From: Phocaeicola abscessus CCUG 55929
GTDB taxonomy: Bacteria > Bacteroidota > Bacteroidia > Bacteroidales > Bacteroidaceae
Direction: 5' to 3'
Assembly: GCF_000312445.1 (NCBI RefSeq)
Contig: NZ_HE997182.1
Coordinates: forward strand, 880,547 to 944,546
Length of the DNA: 64,000 nt
In this document: piece by piece, positions 32,636-40,445 of the stretch
Layout of the letters: every line of letters begins with the position of its first letter
Position numbering within the stretch: the stretch's first letter is position 1
The notes under the pieces: model-generated
Seen by the model: the letters and a program-made list of their open reading frames with translations, nothing else
Told to the model about the DNA's origin: nothing
Database searches by the model: none
Made by a program: the position numbers and the translations under genes

Positions 32636-34573
32636 ATGAGTTACTTACATTTTGATAAGACTCTTATGACGAACCTGGAAGAGTCGCTTCCGAAAGAGAT
32701 TCTTCGCACCAATCGTTCGGGGGCCTATCACTGTACTACTATCGTCGATTGCAATACGAGAAAGTATCATGGCTTGTTGGTGATTCCCATTCCGGAATTG
32801 GACGATGAGAATCATGTCATACTATCTTCCTTGGATGAAACGGTGATACAGCATGGCGCCGAATTCAACCTGGGGTTGCACAAGTATCAGGGGAATAACT
32901 TCAGTCCTCGCGGGCATAAGTATATTCGCGAGTTCGAATGCGAAGAATTGCCTACCACGCTCTATCGGGTAGGAGGAGTGATCTTAAAGAAAGAGAAGCT
33001 TTTCGTTCATCACGAAAACAGAATCCTTATTCGATACACGTTGGTCGACGCACATTCGGCCACCAGGATCCGGCTTCATCCTTTTCTCGCTTTTCGCAGC
33101 GTCAGGCAATACACCCATGAGAATCCGCAAGCGAATCGGGATTATGCCGTCGTGGATAACGGTATCAAGACCTGCATGTACCAGGGCTATCCTGATCTGT
33201 ACATGCAGTTGAACAAAAAGAATGAATTCGTCTTTCAACCGGATTGGTATCGGGGTATTGAATACCCGAAAGAACAGGAGAGAGGCTACGATTTCAATGA
33301 AGATCTCTATGTCCCGGGATATTTCGAATTCGATATGAAGAAGGGAGAGAGCGTCGTCTTTTCGGCCGGCGTTTCCGAAGCCAAGACGAGAACGCTCAAA
33401 CACATCTTCGACGAAGAGGAAGAGGAACGTACCCCCCGTGACAATTTTCAACATTGTCTGGTAAATGCGGCTCATCAATTCCTCAATAAACAGGGTGATA
33501 ACTATTACATCCTTGCCGGTTATCCGTGGTTCAAATGCCGAGCTCGCGATCTGTTCATTTCCTTACCGGGATTGACGTTGGCCAATCAGGAAGTGACGAA
33601 GTACGAATTGGTGATGGAGACTGCACGGAAAGCTATGGATGATTTTATGCAAGGGCGTCCGTCGGAATTGAAAATTTATGAGATGCAACATCCCGACGTT
33701 TTGCTATGGGCCATCTGGTGCATCCAGCAATATGCCAAGATGGTTTCTCGGAATAAGTGTCGCGAGAAGTATGGCGATCTGTTGAAGCGCATCATCCAAT
33801 ATATAGCGGGAGGCTTTCATCCCAATCTCTTCGTCGACGATAACGGATTGATTCGGGCGGACGGCAAGGATAAAGCCATTACGTGGATGAACTCGACGGT
33901 CAACGGAAAACCTGTCATTGTGCGAACGGGATATATCGTCGAGTTTAATGCCCTTTGGTATAACGATTTGCGTTTCGTCGCGGATCTGTTAAGCGAAGTC
34001 GGGGATCAGAACGTACTCATTTATAATGAAGTGGCCGAACGGTGCGGTAAGTCTTTTGTCGATAAATTCCTCAACGAGTATGGTTACCTTTTCGATTATG
34101 TGGATGGGAACATGATGGATTGGAGCGTTCGGCCTAATATGATCTTTACGGCGGCTTTCGATTATTCCCCTTTGGATATGAAACAGCGTAAAGGCATCAT
34201 CGATATCGTTACCAGAGAATTGCTTACTCCCAAAGGCATACGTTCCTTGAGTCCGAAGAGCGGAGGCTATAATCCGAACTACGTCGGTTCGCAAATCCAA
34301 CGCGATTACGCCTATCATCAGGGAACGGCGTGGCCGTGGCTGGAAGGTTTCTATTTCGAAGCTTATCTGAAGATTTACAAAATGAGCTCGCTGGGGTTTA
34401 TCCGGCGGCAGCTGGTGAGTTATGAAGACGAAATGACTTCGCATTGCATTGGATCCATTCCGGAAGTGTTCGACGGGAATCCTCCGTTTCGCGGTCGCGG
34501 CGCCGTTTCTTTCGCCATGAATGTGGCGGAAATCCTGCGAAGTCTGTACATGTTAAGCAAGTATAATTTATAA
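32636..34573 (+). CDS. Glycogen debranching enzyme (amylo-alpha-1,6-glucosidase type)
   Basis: A 645-aa cytoplasmic enzyme without a signal peptide. The N-terminal domain (about 15-230; TNRSGAYHCTTIVDCNTRKYHGLLVIP is the typical opening) is the GDE_N sandwich. The C-terminal (alpha/alpha)6 barrel has GYPWFKCRARDLFISLPGL, TWMNSTVNGKPVIVRTGYIVEFNALWYNDL and AYHQGTAWPWLEGFYFEAYLK, the motifs of GDE_C/GH133 amylo-alpha-1,6-glucosidases. It hydrolyses the alpha-1,6 branch points of glycogen. First gene of an operon with a glycosyltransferase (15 bases downstream) and a GH57 enzyme, an arrangement common in Bacteroidetes. Confidence 0.92.
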   Translation: MSYLHFDKTLMTNLEESLPKEILRTNRSGAYHCTTIVDCNTRKYHGLLVIPIPELDDENHVILSSLDETVIQHGAEFNLGLHKYQGNNFSPRGHKYIREFECEELPTTLYRVGGVILKKEKLFVHHENRILIRYTLVDAHSATRIRLHPFLAFRSVRQYTHENPQANRDYAVVDNGIKTCMYQGYPDLYMQLNKKNEFVFQPDWYRGIEYPKEQERGYDFNEDLYVPGYFEFDMKKGESVVFSAGVSEAKTRTLKHIFDEEEEERTPRDNFQHCLVNAAHQFLNKQGDNYYILAGYPWFKCRARDLFISLPGLTLANQEVTKYELVMETARKAMDDFMQGRPSELKIYEMQHPDVLLWAIWCIQQYAKMVSRNKCREKYGDLLKRIIQYIAGGFHPNLFVDDNGLIRADGKDKAITWMNSTVNGKPVIVRTGYIVEFNALWYNDLRFVADLLSEVGDQNVLIYNEVAERCGKSFVDKFLNEYGYLFDYVDGNMMDWSVRPNMIFTAAFDYSPLDMKQRKGIIDIVTRELLTPKGIRSLSPKSGGYNPNYVGSQIQRDYAYHQGTAWPWLEGFYFEAYLKIYKMSSLGFIRRQLVSYEDEMTSHCIGSIPEVFDGNPPFRGRGAVSFAMNVAEILRSLYMLSKYNL

Positions 34574-34588
34574 GAACGAGGAGGCGAT

Positions 34589-35857
34589 ATGAAAGTATTG
34601 ATGTTTGGTTGGGAATTCCCTCCTCATATATTGGGAGGCCTTGGAACCGCCAGTTACGGGCTTACTCAAGGACTGGCCGTACAGCCGGATATGGAAATCA
34701 CTTTCTGCATTCCGAAGCCGTGGGGAGATGAAGATCAACGTTTTGTTAAAATTATCGGAATGAATAGCGTTCCTATCGCTTGGCGGGATGTAGACAGAGA
34801 CTATGTGCAGCATAGAATCGGCAAGGTGATGGATCCGCAATTGTATTATGCTATGCGGGATCACATTTATGCCGATTTCAATTATATGACGCTGAACGAC
34901 TTGGGATGTTTGGAGTTCTCGGGGAGATATCCGAATAATTTGCAGGAAGAGATCAATAATTATTCAATAGTGGCCGGTGTCGTGGCGAGGACAGAAAAGT
35001 TCGATATTATCCATGCTCACGATTGGCTGACTTATCCGGCCGGTATTCATGCGAAGCAGATCAGCGGCAAGCCCTTGGTGATCCATGTCCACGCTACTGA
35101 TTTCGATCGTAGCCGCGGGAATGTGAATCCTACGGTTTATGCCATCGAGAAGAACGGGATGGATCACGCCGATTGTATCCTGTGCGTGAGCGAACTTACT
35201 CGCCGGACGGTTATTAATCAGTACCATCAGGATCCTCATAAAGTCTTTCCCATGCATAATGCCGTAGAACCGTTGCCCAAGGAAATAGAAGATATTCCGC
35301 CTATTTTTCATCCGAAAGAAAAGATCGTTACCTTCATGGGACGGATAACCATGCAGAAAGGACCTGAATATTTTGTGGAAGCGGCGAACTTAGTCTTGCA
35401 TCGTACGCGGAACATTCGTTTTGTCATGGCGGGTAGCGGCGATATGCTGACGTCTATGATCAACTTGGTCGCGGAGCGAGGCATTGCCGATCGCTTTCAC
35501 TTTCCCGGTTTTATGCGAGGAAAAGAGGTGTATGAGTTGTTGAAGTCGAGCGATGTATACATCATGCCTTCTGTTTCCGAACCTTTCGGCATTTCCCCCT
35601 TAGAGGCCATGCAGTGCCTGTGCCCGTCGATCATCTCGTATCAGTCGGGATGTGCGGAGATTTTATCGAAATGTATCAAAACTGATTATTGGGACATCCA
35701 TGCCATGGCAGACGCTATTTATGCCATTTGTACTTATCCGGCCTTGTATAATTTTTTACGGGAGGAAGGGAAAAAAGAAGTGGACGCCATTACTTGGAGC
35801 AAAGTGGGCGTAAAGATTCGCAAGCACTACGATGAGTTAGTTAAAAATAGGGGTTAA
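34589..35857 (+). CDS. GT4-type glycosyltransferase, probable glycogen synthase
   Basis: A 422-aa GT-B enzyme. The N-terminal Rossmann half opens with MKVLMFGWEFPPHILGGLGT, the glycine-rich loop of glycogen/starch synthase-like enzymes, and contains IIHAHDWLTYPAGIHAK. The C-terminal half has KIVTFMGRITMQKGPEYFVEAA and the nucleotide-sugar site SVSEPFGISPLEAMQC with the E-x7-E pattern. It most likely extends alpha-1,4-glucan from a nucleotide-glucose donor. The operon links it to the debranching and GH57 enzymes. No branching enzyme or ADP-glucose pyrophosphorylase gene is in the window. Donor specificity cannot be read from the sequence. Confidence 0.88.
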   Translation: MKVLMFGWEFPPHILGGLGTASYGLTQGLAVQPDMEITFCIPKPWGDEDQRFVKIIGMNSVPIAWRDVDRDYVQHRIGKVMDPQLYYAMRDHIYADFNYMTLNDLGCLEFSGRYPNNLQEEINNYSIVAGVVARTEKFDIIHAHDWLTYPAGIHAKQISGKPLVIHVHATDFDRSRGNVNPTVYAIEKNGMDHADCILCVSELTRRTVINQYHQDPHKVFPMHNAVEPLPKEIEDIPPIFHPKEKIVTFMGRITMQKGPEYFVEAANLVLHRTRNIRFVMAGSGDMLTSMINLVAERGIADRFHFPGFMRGKEVYELLKSSDVYIMPSVSEPFGISPLEAMQCLCPSIISYQSGCAEILSKCIKTDYWDIHAMADAIYAICTYPALYNFLREEGKKEVDAITWSKVGVKIRKHYDELVKNRG

Positions 35858-35873
35858 CATTAAAAGAACAGAT

Positions 35874-37271
35874 ATGAAAACAATATGTCTTTATTTCGAG
35901 ATACACAAGCAAGTTCATTTGAAACGGTACCGTTTTTTCGATATAGGCCGAGACCATTATTATTATGACGACTATGCTAATGAACAGACCATCAACGAAG
36001 TGGCCGACCGGTCTTATATCCCTGCGTTGACGACGTTGATCGAGATGGTGAAAAACAGCGAAGGGGCTTTTAAAGTAGCGCTCTCTGTCTCCGGCGTGGC
36101 CTTGGAAATGTTGGAAATTCATTCCCCCCGCGTGATCGAGTTGCTTCACGAGTTGAACGATACGGGCGGCTGTGAATTCCTTTGCGAGCCTTATTCGCAT
36201 GGATTATCTTCTTTGGCGAACGAGGAATGTTTCCGGGAAGAGGTTTCGCGGATGCAAGAGAAAATCAAAGTACTCTTCGGCAAAGCTCCCAAGGTGTTCC
36301 GTAATTCCAGTTTGATTTACGACAACGAGATTGGCGCTCAGGTAGCAAGCATGGGATTTAAAGGCATGCTCACCGAAGGTGCCAAACATATTTTGGGATG
36401 GAAGAGTCCGCATTACCTGTATCATTGTGCAGGAGCGCCGAAATTGAAATTATTGCTGCGCGATTTCAAATTGTCGGATGACATCAGTTTGCGCTTTTCG
36501 AACTCCGAATGGAATGAGTATCCGCTTTTCGCGGATAAATACATGGATTGGATTGCGGAAATGCCAGCGGAAGAACAAGTGATCAACATCTTCATGGAAT
36601 TATCGGCATTGGGCATGGCGCAACCCTTATCGTCCAATATCCTGGAATTCCTGAAAGCGTTCCCGAATTGTGCGAAAAATCGCGGCATTACCTTCTCTAC
36701 TCCCAGCGAGATCATTTTGAAGCTGAAGTCCGTCGACCAGATCGATTGCCCGTATCCCATGTCGTGGACCGACGAGGAACGCGATATCAGTCCATGGTTG
36801 GGCAATCTGCTGCAACGGGAGGCTTTTAATAAATTATACAGCGTGGGAGAAAGGGTTCGCTTATGTACCGATAATCGGGTTAAACAGGATTGGGACTATC
36901 TTCAGGCAAGTAATAATTTCCGATACATGACCACGAAAAATACGGGCATTGAAATCGATAGAGGCATTTATTCTTCTCCGTACGACGCCTTTGCCAATTA
37001 TATGAATATCCTCGGCGATTTCATCAGTCGGGTGAATTCCCTGTTTCCTGTCGATATGGACAACGAGGAACTGAATTCGTTGTTGACTACCATCAAGAAT
37101 CAAGACGAAGAATTGACGGCCATGAATAGAGAAATTGCCAAGCTGCAAGAGAAGTTGGAAAAGGCCGAAAGCGAGTTGGATAAATACGAAGAGACTGCAA
37201 AGCCGGTAAAAAGAACGACGAAGAAATCGATCTCGAAAAAAGTCGCTCTGAAAGCGGAGAAAAAAGAATAA
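35874..37271 (+). CDS. GH57 alpha-amylase-like enzyme with C-terminal coiled coil
   Basis: A 465-aa cytoplasmic protein of glycoside hydrolase family 57. The start KTICLYFEIHKQVHLKRYRFFDIG corresponds to GH57 motif 1 (His near residue 11). CEFLCEPYSHGLSSL, KVFRNSSLIYDNEIG and the HYLYHCAGAPKLKLLLRDFKLSDDISLRF region follow as the further motifs. From about residue 400 the protein leaves the enzyme fold: SLLTTIKNQDEELTAMNREIAKLQEKLEKAESELDK is a coiled coil, and the last 30 residues are Lys/Thr-rich. The tail may mediate oligomerisation or glycogen-granule association (inference). Last gene of the alpha-glucan operon, 16 bases after the glycosyltransferase. Confidence 0.88.
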   Translation: MKTICLYFEIHKQVHLKRYRFFDIGRDHYYYDDYANEQTINEVADRSYIPALTTLIEMVKNSEGAFKVALSVSGVALEMLEIHSPRVIELLHELNDTGGCEFLCEPYSHGLSSLANEECFREEVSRMQEKIKVLFGKAPKVFRNSSLIYDNEIGAQVASMGFKGMLTEGAKHILGWKSPHYLYHCAGAPKLKLLLRDFKLSDDISLRFSNSEWNEYPLFADKYMDWIAEMPAEEQVINIFMELSALGMAQPLSSNILEFLKAFPNCAKNRGITFSTPSEIILKLKSVDQIDCPYPMSWTDEERDISPWLGNLLQREAFNKLYSVGERVRLCTDNRVKQDWDYLQASNNFRYMTTKNTGIEIDRGIYSSPYDAFANYMNILGDFISRVNSLFPVDMDNEELNSLLTTIKNQDEELTAMNREIAKLQEKLEKAESELDKYEETAKPVKRTTKKSISKKVALKAEKKE

Positions 37272-37292
37272 TTCCGTGCCGAGAGGGGGAGC

Positions 37293-37327
37293 GGATAAGG
37301 ACAATTTGAGGAGGGGGCTCCTTATCC
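37293..37327 (+). terminator. Hairpin after the alpha-glucan operon
   Basis: GGATAAGGA (37293-37301) pairs perfectly with TCCTTATCC (37319-37327). It begins 22 bases after the GH57 stop codon. No T-tract follows, so it may act as an mRNA end or stabiliser. Confidence 0.5.
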
Positions 37328-37417
37328 TTCGAACCGTAATAAAAAATTGAAAAGTAAGGATGGGAATCAATCTTTTTGTACTTTTGCTGTCGATTATGAT
37401 TTAAATGGAGAGAGAAC

Positions 37418-38308
37418 ATGGATTCAGTCTTCGTAACAAGTAAAACACAACGTACGTGGCGTGAGGTAAGAGACTACCTGATGATCGCTTTGGCGATGGT
37501 GGTCTACAGCGTAGGTTGGACGGTCTTCCTCTTACCGAACCATATAACGACGGGTGGCGTGCCGGGTATTGCTTCCATTGTTTTTTGGGCGACGGGCATT
37601 AATGTTCAGTATACTTATTTCGCTATTAACGGGGTGTTGTTGGTTGCCGCCCTGATCATCTTGGGGTGGAAGTTTGTGGTGAAGACTATTTTTGCCGTTT
37701 TCTGGATGACCGCCATCTTGCCCTTTATTCAAAGTGCCACAGAAGGGTGGCAGCTCTTGCACGATCAACCCTTTATGGCTTGTGTGATCGGAGCCGCTTT
37801 TTGCGGCAGCGGCGTCGGCATCGCTTTATCCAATAACGGAAGCTCGGGCGGGACGGATATCATTGCAGCCATCGTGAATAAATACCGGGACATAACGTTG
37901 GGACGGGTTATCTTGCTCACCGACGTGATCATCATCTCTTCGAGTTATTTTGTCCTTCGTAATTGGGAAATGCTGGTGTATGGGTATGCTACGTTATTTA
38001 TCTGCAGCTTTATGGTCGATCAGGTAGTGAACAGCGCCCGCCAATCGGTTCAGTTTTTCATCGTTTCTAAGAAGTACGAAGAAATAGGGCATCGCATCAA
38101 TAAAGATTTGCATCGCGGCGTGACCTTTCTGGACGGCGTAGGCGCTTATACCGGGCAGGGGGTGAAATTGATGTTCGTTTTAGCCAAGAAACGGGAATCG
38201 ACTACGATCTTTCGATTAATCAAAGATATCGATCCGAATGCTTTCGTTTCGCAGAGCGCTGTTATCGGGGTATTTGGCGAAGGATTCGACAAGATAAAAG
38301 TCAATTGA
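37418..38308 (+). CDS. YitT-family membrane protein (DUF161/DUF2179)
   Basis: A 296-aa protein: five or six transmembrane helices in residues 20-205 (LMIALAMVVYSVGWTVFLLP, FLLPNHITTGGVPGIASI, GVGIALSNNGSSGGTDIIAAI, VILLTDVIIISSSYFVL) and a soluble C-terminal DUF2179 domain (QFFIVSKKYEEIGHRINKDLHRGVTFLDGVGAYTGQGVKLMFVLAKKRE). The membrane part is typical of YitT proteins, whose function is not well known. TACTTTTG at 37379-37386 is a candidate -7 element. The stop codon is inside an inverted repeat (TGAACGG-TT-CCGTTCA, 38306-38321). The gene is likely monocistronic. Confidence 0.92.
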   Translation: MDSVFVTSKTQRTWREVRDYLMIALAMVVYSVGWTVFLLPNHITTGGVPGIASIVFWATGINVQYTYFAINGVLLVAALIILGWKFVVKTIFAVFWMTAILPFIQSATEGWQLLHDQPFMACVIGAAFCGSGVGIALSNNGSSGGTDIIAAIVNKYRDITLGRVILLTDVIIISSSYFVLRNWEMLVYGYATLFICSFMVDQVVNSARQSVQFFIVSKKYEEIGHRINKDLHRGVTFLDGVGAYTGQGVKLMFVLAKKRESTTIFRLIKDIDPNAFVSQSAVIGVFGEGFDKIKVN

Positions 38309-38368
38309 ACGGTTCCGTTCAGTATTGCCGATGTCGATTCGATTTCAGAAGTATATGAAAACGATTGG

Positions 38369-38935
38369 ATGAGAGCGAGAATTCGACGGATGCATAGCGA
38401 AGAGATTGCCTTCGAGCAAATATATGTGACATATTTTCCACGATTGATACGTTTTGCAGAGACTTATTTGTTGAATCGGGAAGAAGCCGAGAATACGGTG
38501 CAGGATATGTTCATGTCTCTTTGGGAACACCGGAAGGAAACTCCTTTTCACGGCGATGTGACCGCCTATCTCTTTATTATATTGAAGAACCGATGCATCG
38601 ATATACTTCGGAAGAATGTGCGGAATTCCTCGACTTCGCTTTCTGATATTCAGCGCGAAGAACTGAATTATAAGCTTTATTCGTTGGAAGAATTCGATAC
38701 GGACGAACTTTCTTTCAGCGAATTACAGAAGGCTGTCACCCTTGCTGTCGAAGTGCTGCCCGAACGTTGTAGAGAGATCTTTCGCTTGAGCCGCATTCAC
38801 GGAATGAACAACAGGGAAATAGCCAGGAAACTAAATATATCGCCGAATACGGTGGAAAACCAGATAAGTATCGCATTGAAAAAATTGCGAATGAAATTGA
38901 AAGATCATATACCGTTGTTGCTCCTTTTCTGTTGA
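38369..38935 (+). CDS. ECF RNA polymerase sigma factor (Bacteroidetes FecI-like)
   Basis: A 188-aa sigma factor. Region 2 is FEQIYVTYFPRLIRFAETYLLNREEAENTVQDMFMSLWEHR, followed by TAYLFIILKNRCIDILRK. Region 4 is LPERCREIFRLSRIHGMNNREIARKLNISPNTVENQISIALKKLR, a standard helix-turn-helix for the -35 element. In Bacteroidetes such factors are held by a FecR-type anti-sigma factor and freed when an STN-bearing SusC binds its substrate. Here the next gene is a broken FecR gene and the SusC at 40446 has an STN domain. A shorter start at Met 38390 is possible. The gene itself looks intact. Confidence 0.93.
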   Translation: MRARIRRMHSEEIAFEQIYVTYFPRLIRFAETYLLNREEAENTVQDMFMSLWEHRKETPFHGDVTAYLFIILKNRCIDILRKNVRNSSTSLSDIQREELNYKLYSLEEFDTDELSFSELQKAVTLAVEVLPERCREIFRLSRIHGMNNREIARKLNISPNTVENQISIALKKLRMKLKDHIPLLLLFC

Positions 38936-39038
38936 AATTTCAGTTCGAATAGCGGGATTAAATAAAGTTAAATCGAATGCTCGTTTGGTGGTACGCGTGC
39001 CCCTATTCGTACTATTCATGTGACACAATAAGAAGATA

Positions 39039-39546
39039 ATGGAAAGACTGTTAATGAAGTACTTCTTCGTTGGGGACATCACGGAAGCGGAGAAGAAAGA
39101 ACTTTTCCACGCGATGAAAAGAGATGAGGAACTCAAAAAAAAGTTTGTCAAATGGCAGAACACTCTTGCCGTTTTACGGGCAAGTGAGCAGCAAGGCGAT
39201 ATCTTGTATGCCACGTACAAATTAAAGGATTGGAAAAAGGGAAAAAGGCAGGAACGGCATAGCCGTTTCCTGTGGCAACCGGCAGGGAATCTGGCTGAAA
39301 CCGAATGAGAAAGCGTTCGAGTTGCAGGGGAAGCTGCAGAAAATCGAATCTGTCTATAAGCAGAAACAATTGAAAAACGAAGGCATTTTCGATTTTACCG
39401 GAATCCTTTTCGGTCAACTTCTGGAACGACTTGAGCTGTGGTACGATGTGAAATTTGCCATCAAAAGGAAGAATATTGTCGCACAGGTCTATACCGGTAA
39501 ATTCGATTTCAAGATTATCGACGAGCGACATATCGAGGTTTACTGA
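39039..39546 (+). pseudogene. Decayed FecR-type anti-sigma factor
   Basis: Two fragments in different frames. 39039-39308 encodes the N-terminal anti-sigma helices (MERLLMKYFFVGDITEAEKKELFHAM, then KFVKWQNTLAVL), which keep the usual pattern but end at a stop after GNLAETE. From about 39286 the +1 frame reads GIWLKPNEKAFEL and continues to 39546 with IFDFTGILFGQLLERLELWYDVKF and YTGKF, the C-terminal DUF4974 domain. Intact proteins of this family have about 300-350 residues with a membrane helix and a FecR sandwich; both are missing here and the total is only about 170 codons. So the gene has an internal deletion and a frameshift. A sequencing error would not explain the missing middle. Confidence 0.85.
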
Positions 39547-39646
39547 GGTTTTATTCGTTAGAGGGATTTTGTACGCGTTCGATATGGTAAAATATAGCGC
39601 CGTTCAGGTTCCCGATCCCGTCGTTGACGTCCAAGATAGGTCCGTT

Positions 39647-39871
39647 GACGTTGGACAACCCCAAATTTGACGTTCCGAACCCCGCCGGATACGTTGGACA
39701 ACCCCAAATTCGACGTTCCGGACCCCGCCGGATACGTTGGACAACCCCAAATTCGACGTTCGGGACCTCGCCGGATACGTTGCATAACCTCAAATTTGAC
39801 GTTCGGGACGTATCCGGATAGGTTGTACAACCTATCCGACGGGATAAACAACCTCGCCGACGGGGTTCGGA
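39647..39871. repeat. Modular tandem repeat field 2a (inverted relative of field 1)
   Basis: Units of about 43 bp: GTTGGACAACCCCAAATTCG, ACGTTCCGGACCCCGCCGGATAC, repeated near 39653, 39696, 39739 and 39782 with small changes. Then come GACGTATCCGGATAGGTTGTACAACC, TATCCGACGGGATAAACAACC and TCGCCGACGGGGTTCGG. Read on the minus strand, this is the same order of modules as in 6901-7100, so the two are copies in opposite orientation. Open frames on both strands here are by-products of the repeat. Confidence 0.85.
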
Positions 39872-40109
39872 ACGTATCCAGCTACGTTAGGGAACGTATC
39901 CGGACACGTTATAGGACGTATCCAGCTACGTTAGGGAACGTATCCGGACACGTTATAGGACGTATCCAGCTACGTTAGGGAACGTATCCGGACACGTTAT
40001 AGGACGTATCCAGCTACGTTAGGGAACGTATCCGGACACGTTATAGGACGTATCCAGCTACGTTAGTGGACGTATCCAGACACGTTAGTGGACGTATCCA
40101 GCTACGTTG
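39872..40109. repeat. 22/44-bp tandem repeat field 2b
   Basis: Alternating 22-bp half-units: ACGTATCCAGCTACGTTAGG-GA and ACGTATCCGGACACGTTATAGG. Together they make a 44-bp unit, repeated four times almost without change from 39872, and followed by three diverged half-units to about 40109. Each half-unit is nearly palindromic around its TCCGGA or CAGCT centre with ACGT at both ends. The near-identity of the units points to recent expansion. Confidence 0.93.
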
Positions 40110-40341
40110 TGCAACCTATCCGAGGGGATAAACCCTACCTCGAATTCGCGATAGGAGCCATAACTGTTAATGGACATTAAATAATTGTTTTTCTCCGTCT
40201 TGCTTTGGTGGCGATGTTTGTTTTATTCGTATTTAATAATAGTAGATAGGGGGAACCTCGAATATGAATCTTAATTACTAATAAAATGAAAAATAGAGAT
40301 CGACCTTAAATAATTCTGGAAGAATTGATGCATGACAAAAA
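40110..40341. other. Non-coding leader region before SusC 2
   Basis: AT-rich and without a gene. It should hold the promoter of PUL 2, possibly one for the ECF factor encoded at 38369, but I recognise no consensus element. Confidence 0.4.
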
Positions 40342-40371
40342 ACAGGAGAGTAGCAGCAATTATTCTCCTGT
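40342..40371 (+). promoter_or_regulatory. Leader hairpin 74 nt upstream of SusC 2
   Basis: ACAGGAGA (40342-40349) pairs with TCTCCTGT (40364-40371) around a 14-base loop. No T-tract follows. Its place in the leader is like that of the hairpin before the first SusC gene, though the sequences differ. Confidence 0.4.
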
Positions 40372-40445
40372 AATAGCATGCTATCACCCTAATCACGAGC
40401 ATTTGCGTAACAATTAGTAGTTAACCATTTTATTATTTCAAAAAT

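Noticed and set aside
38306..38321. Terminator at the YitT stop codon
   Set aside because: The inverted repeat has a two-base loop and no T-tract, so it is only noted as an inverted repeat.
39551..39978. Several open frames of 65-103 codons on both strands
   Set aside because: They all read through the tandem repeat and give repetitive peptides in several frames at once; no start signal or family supports them.
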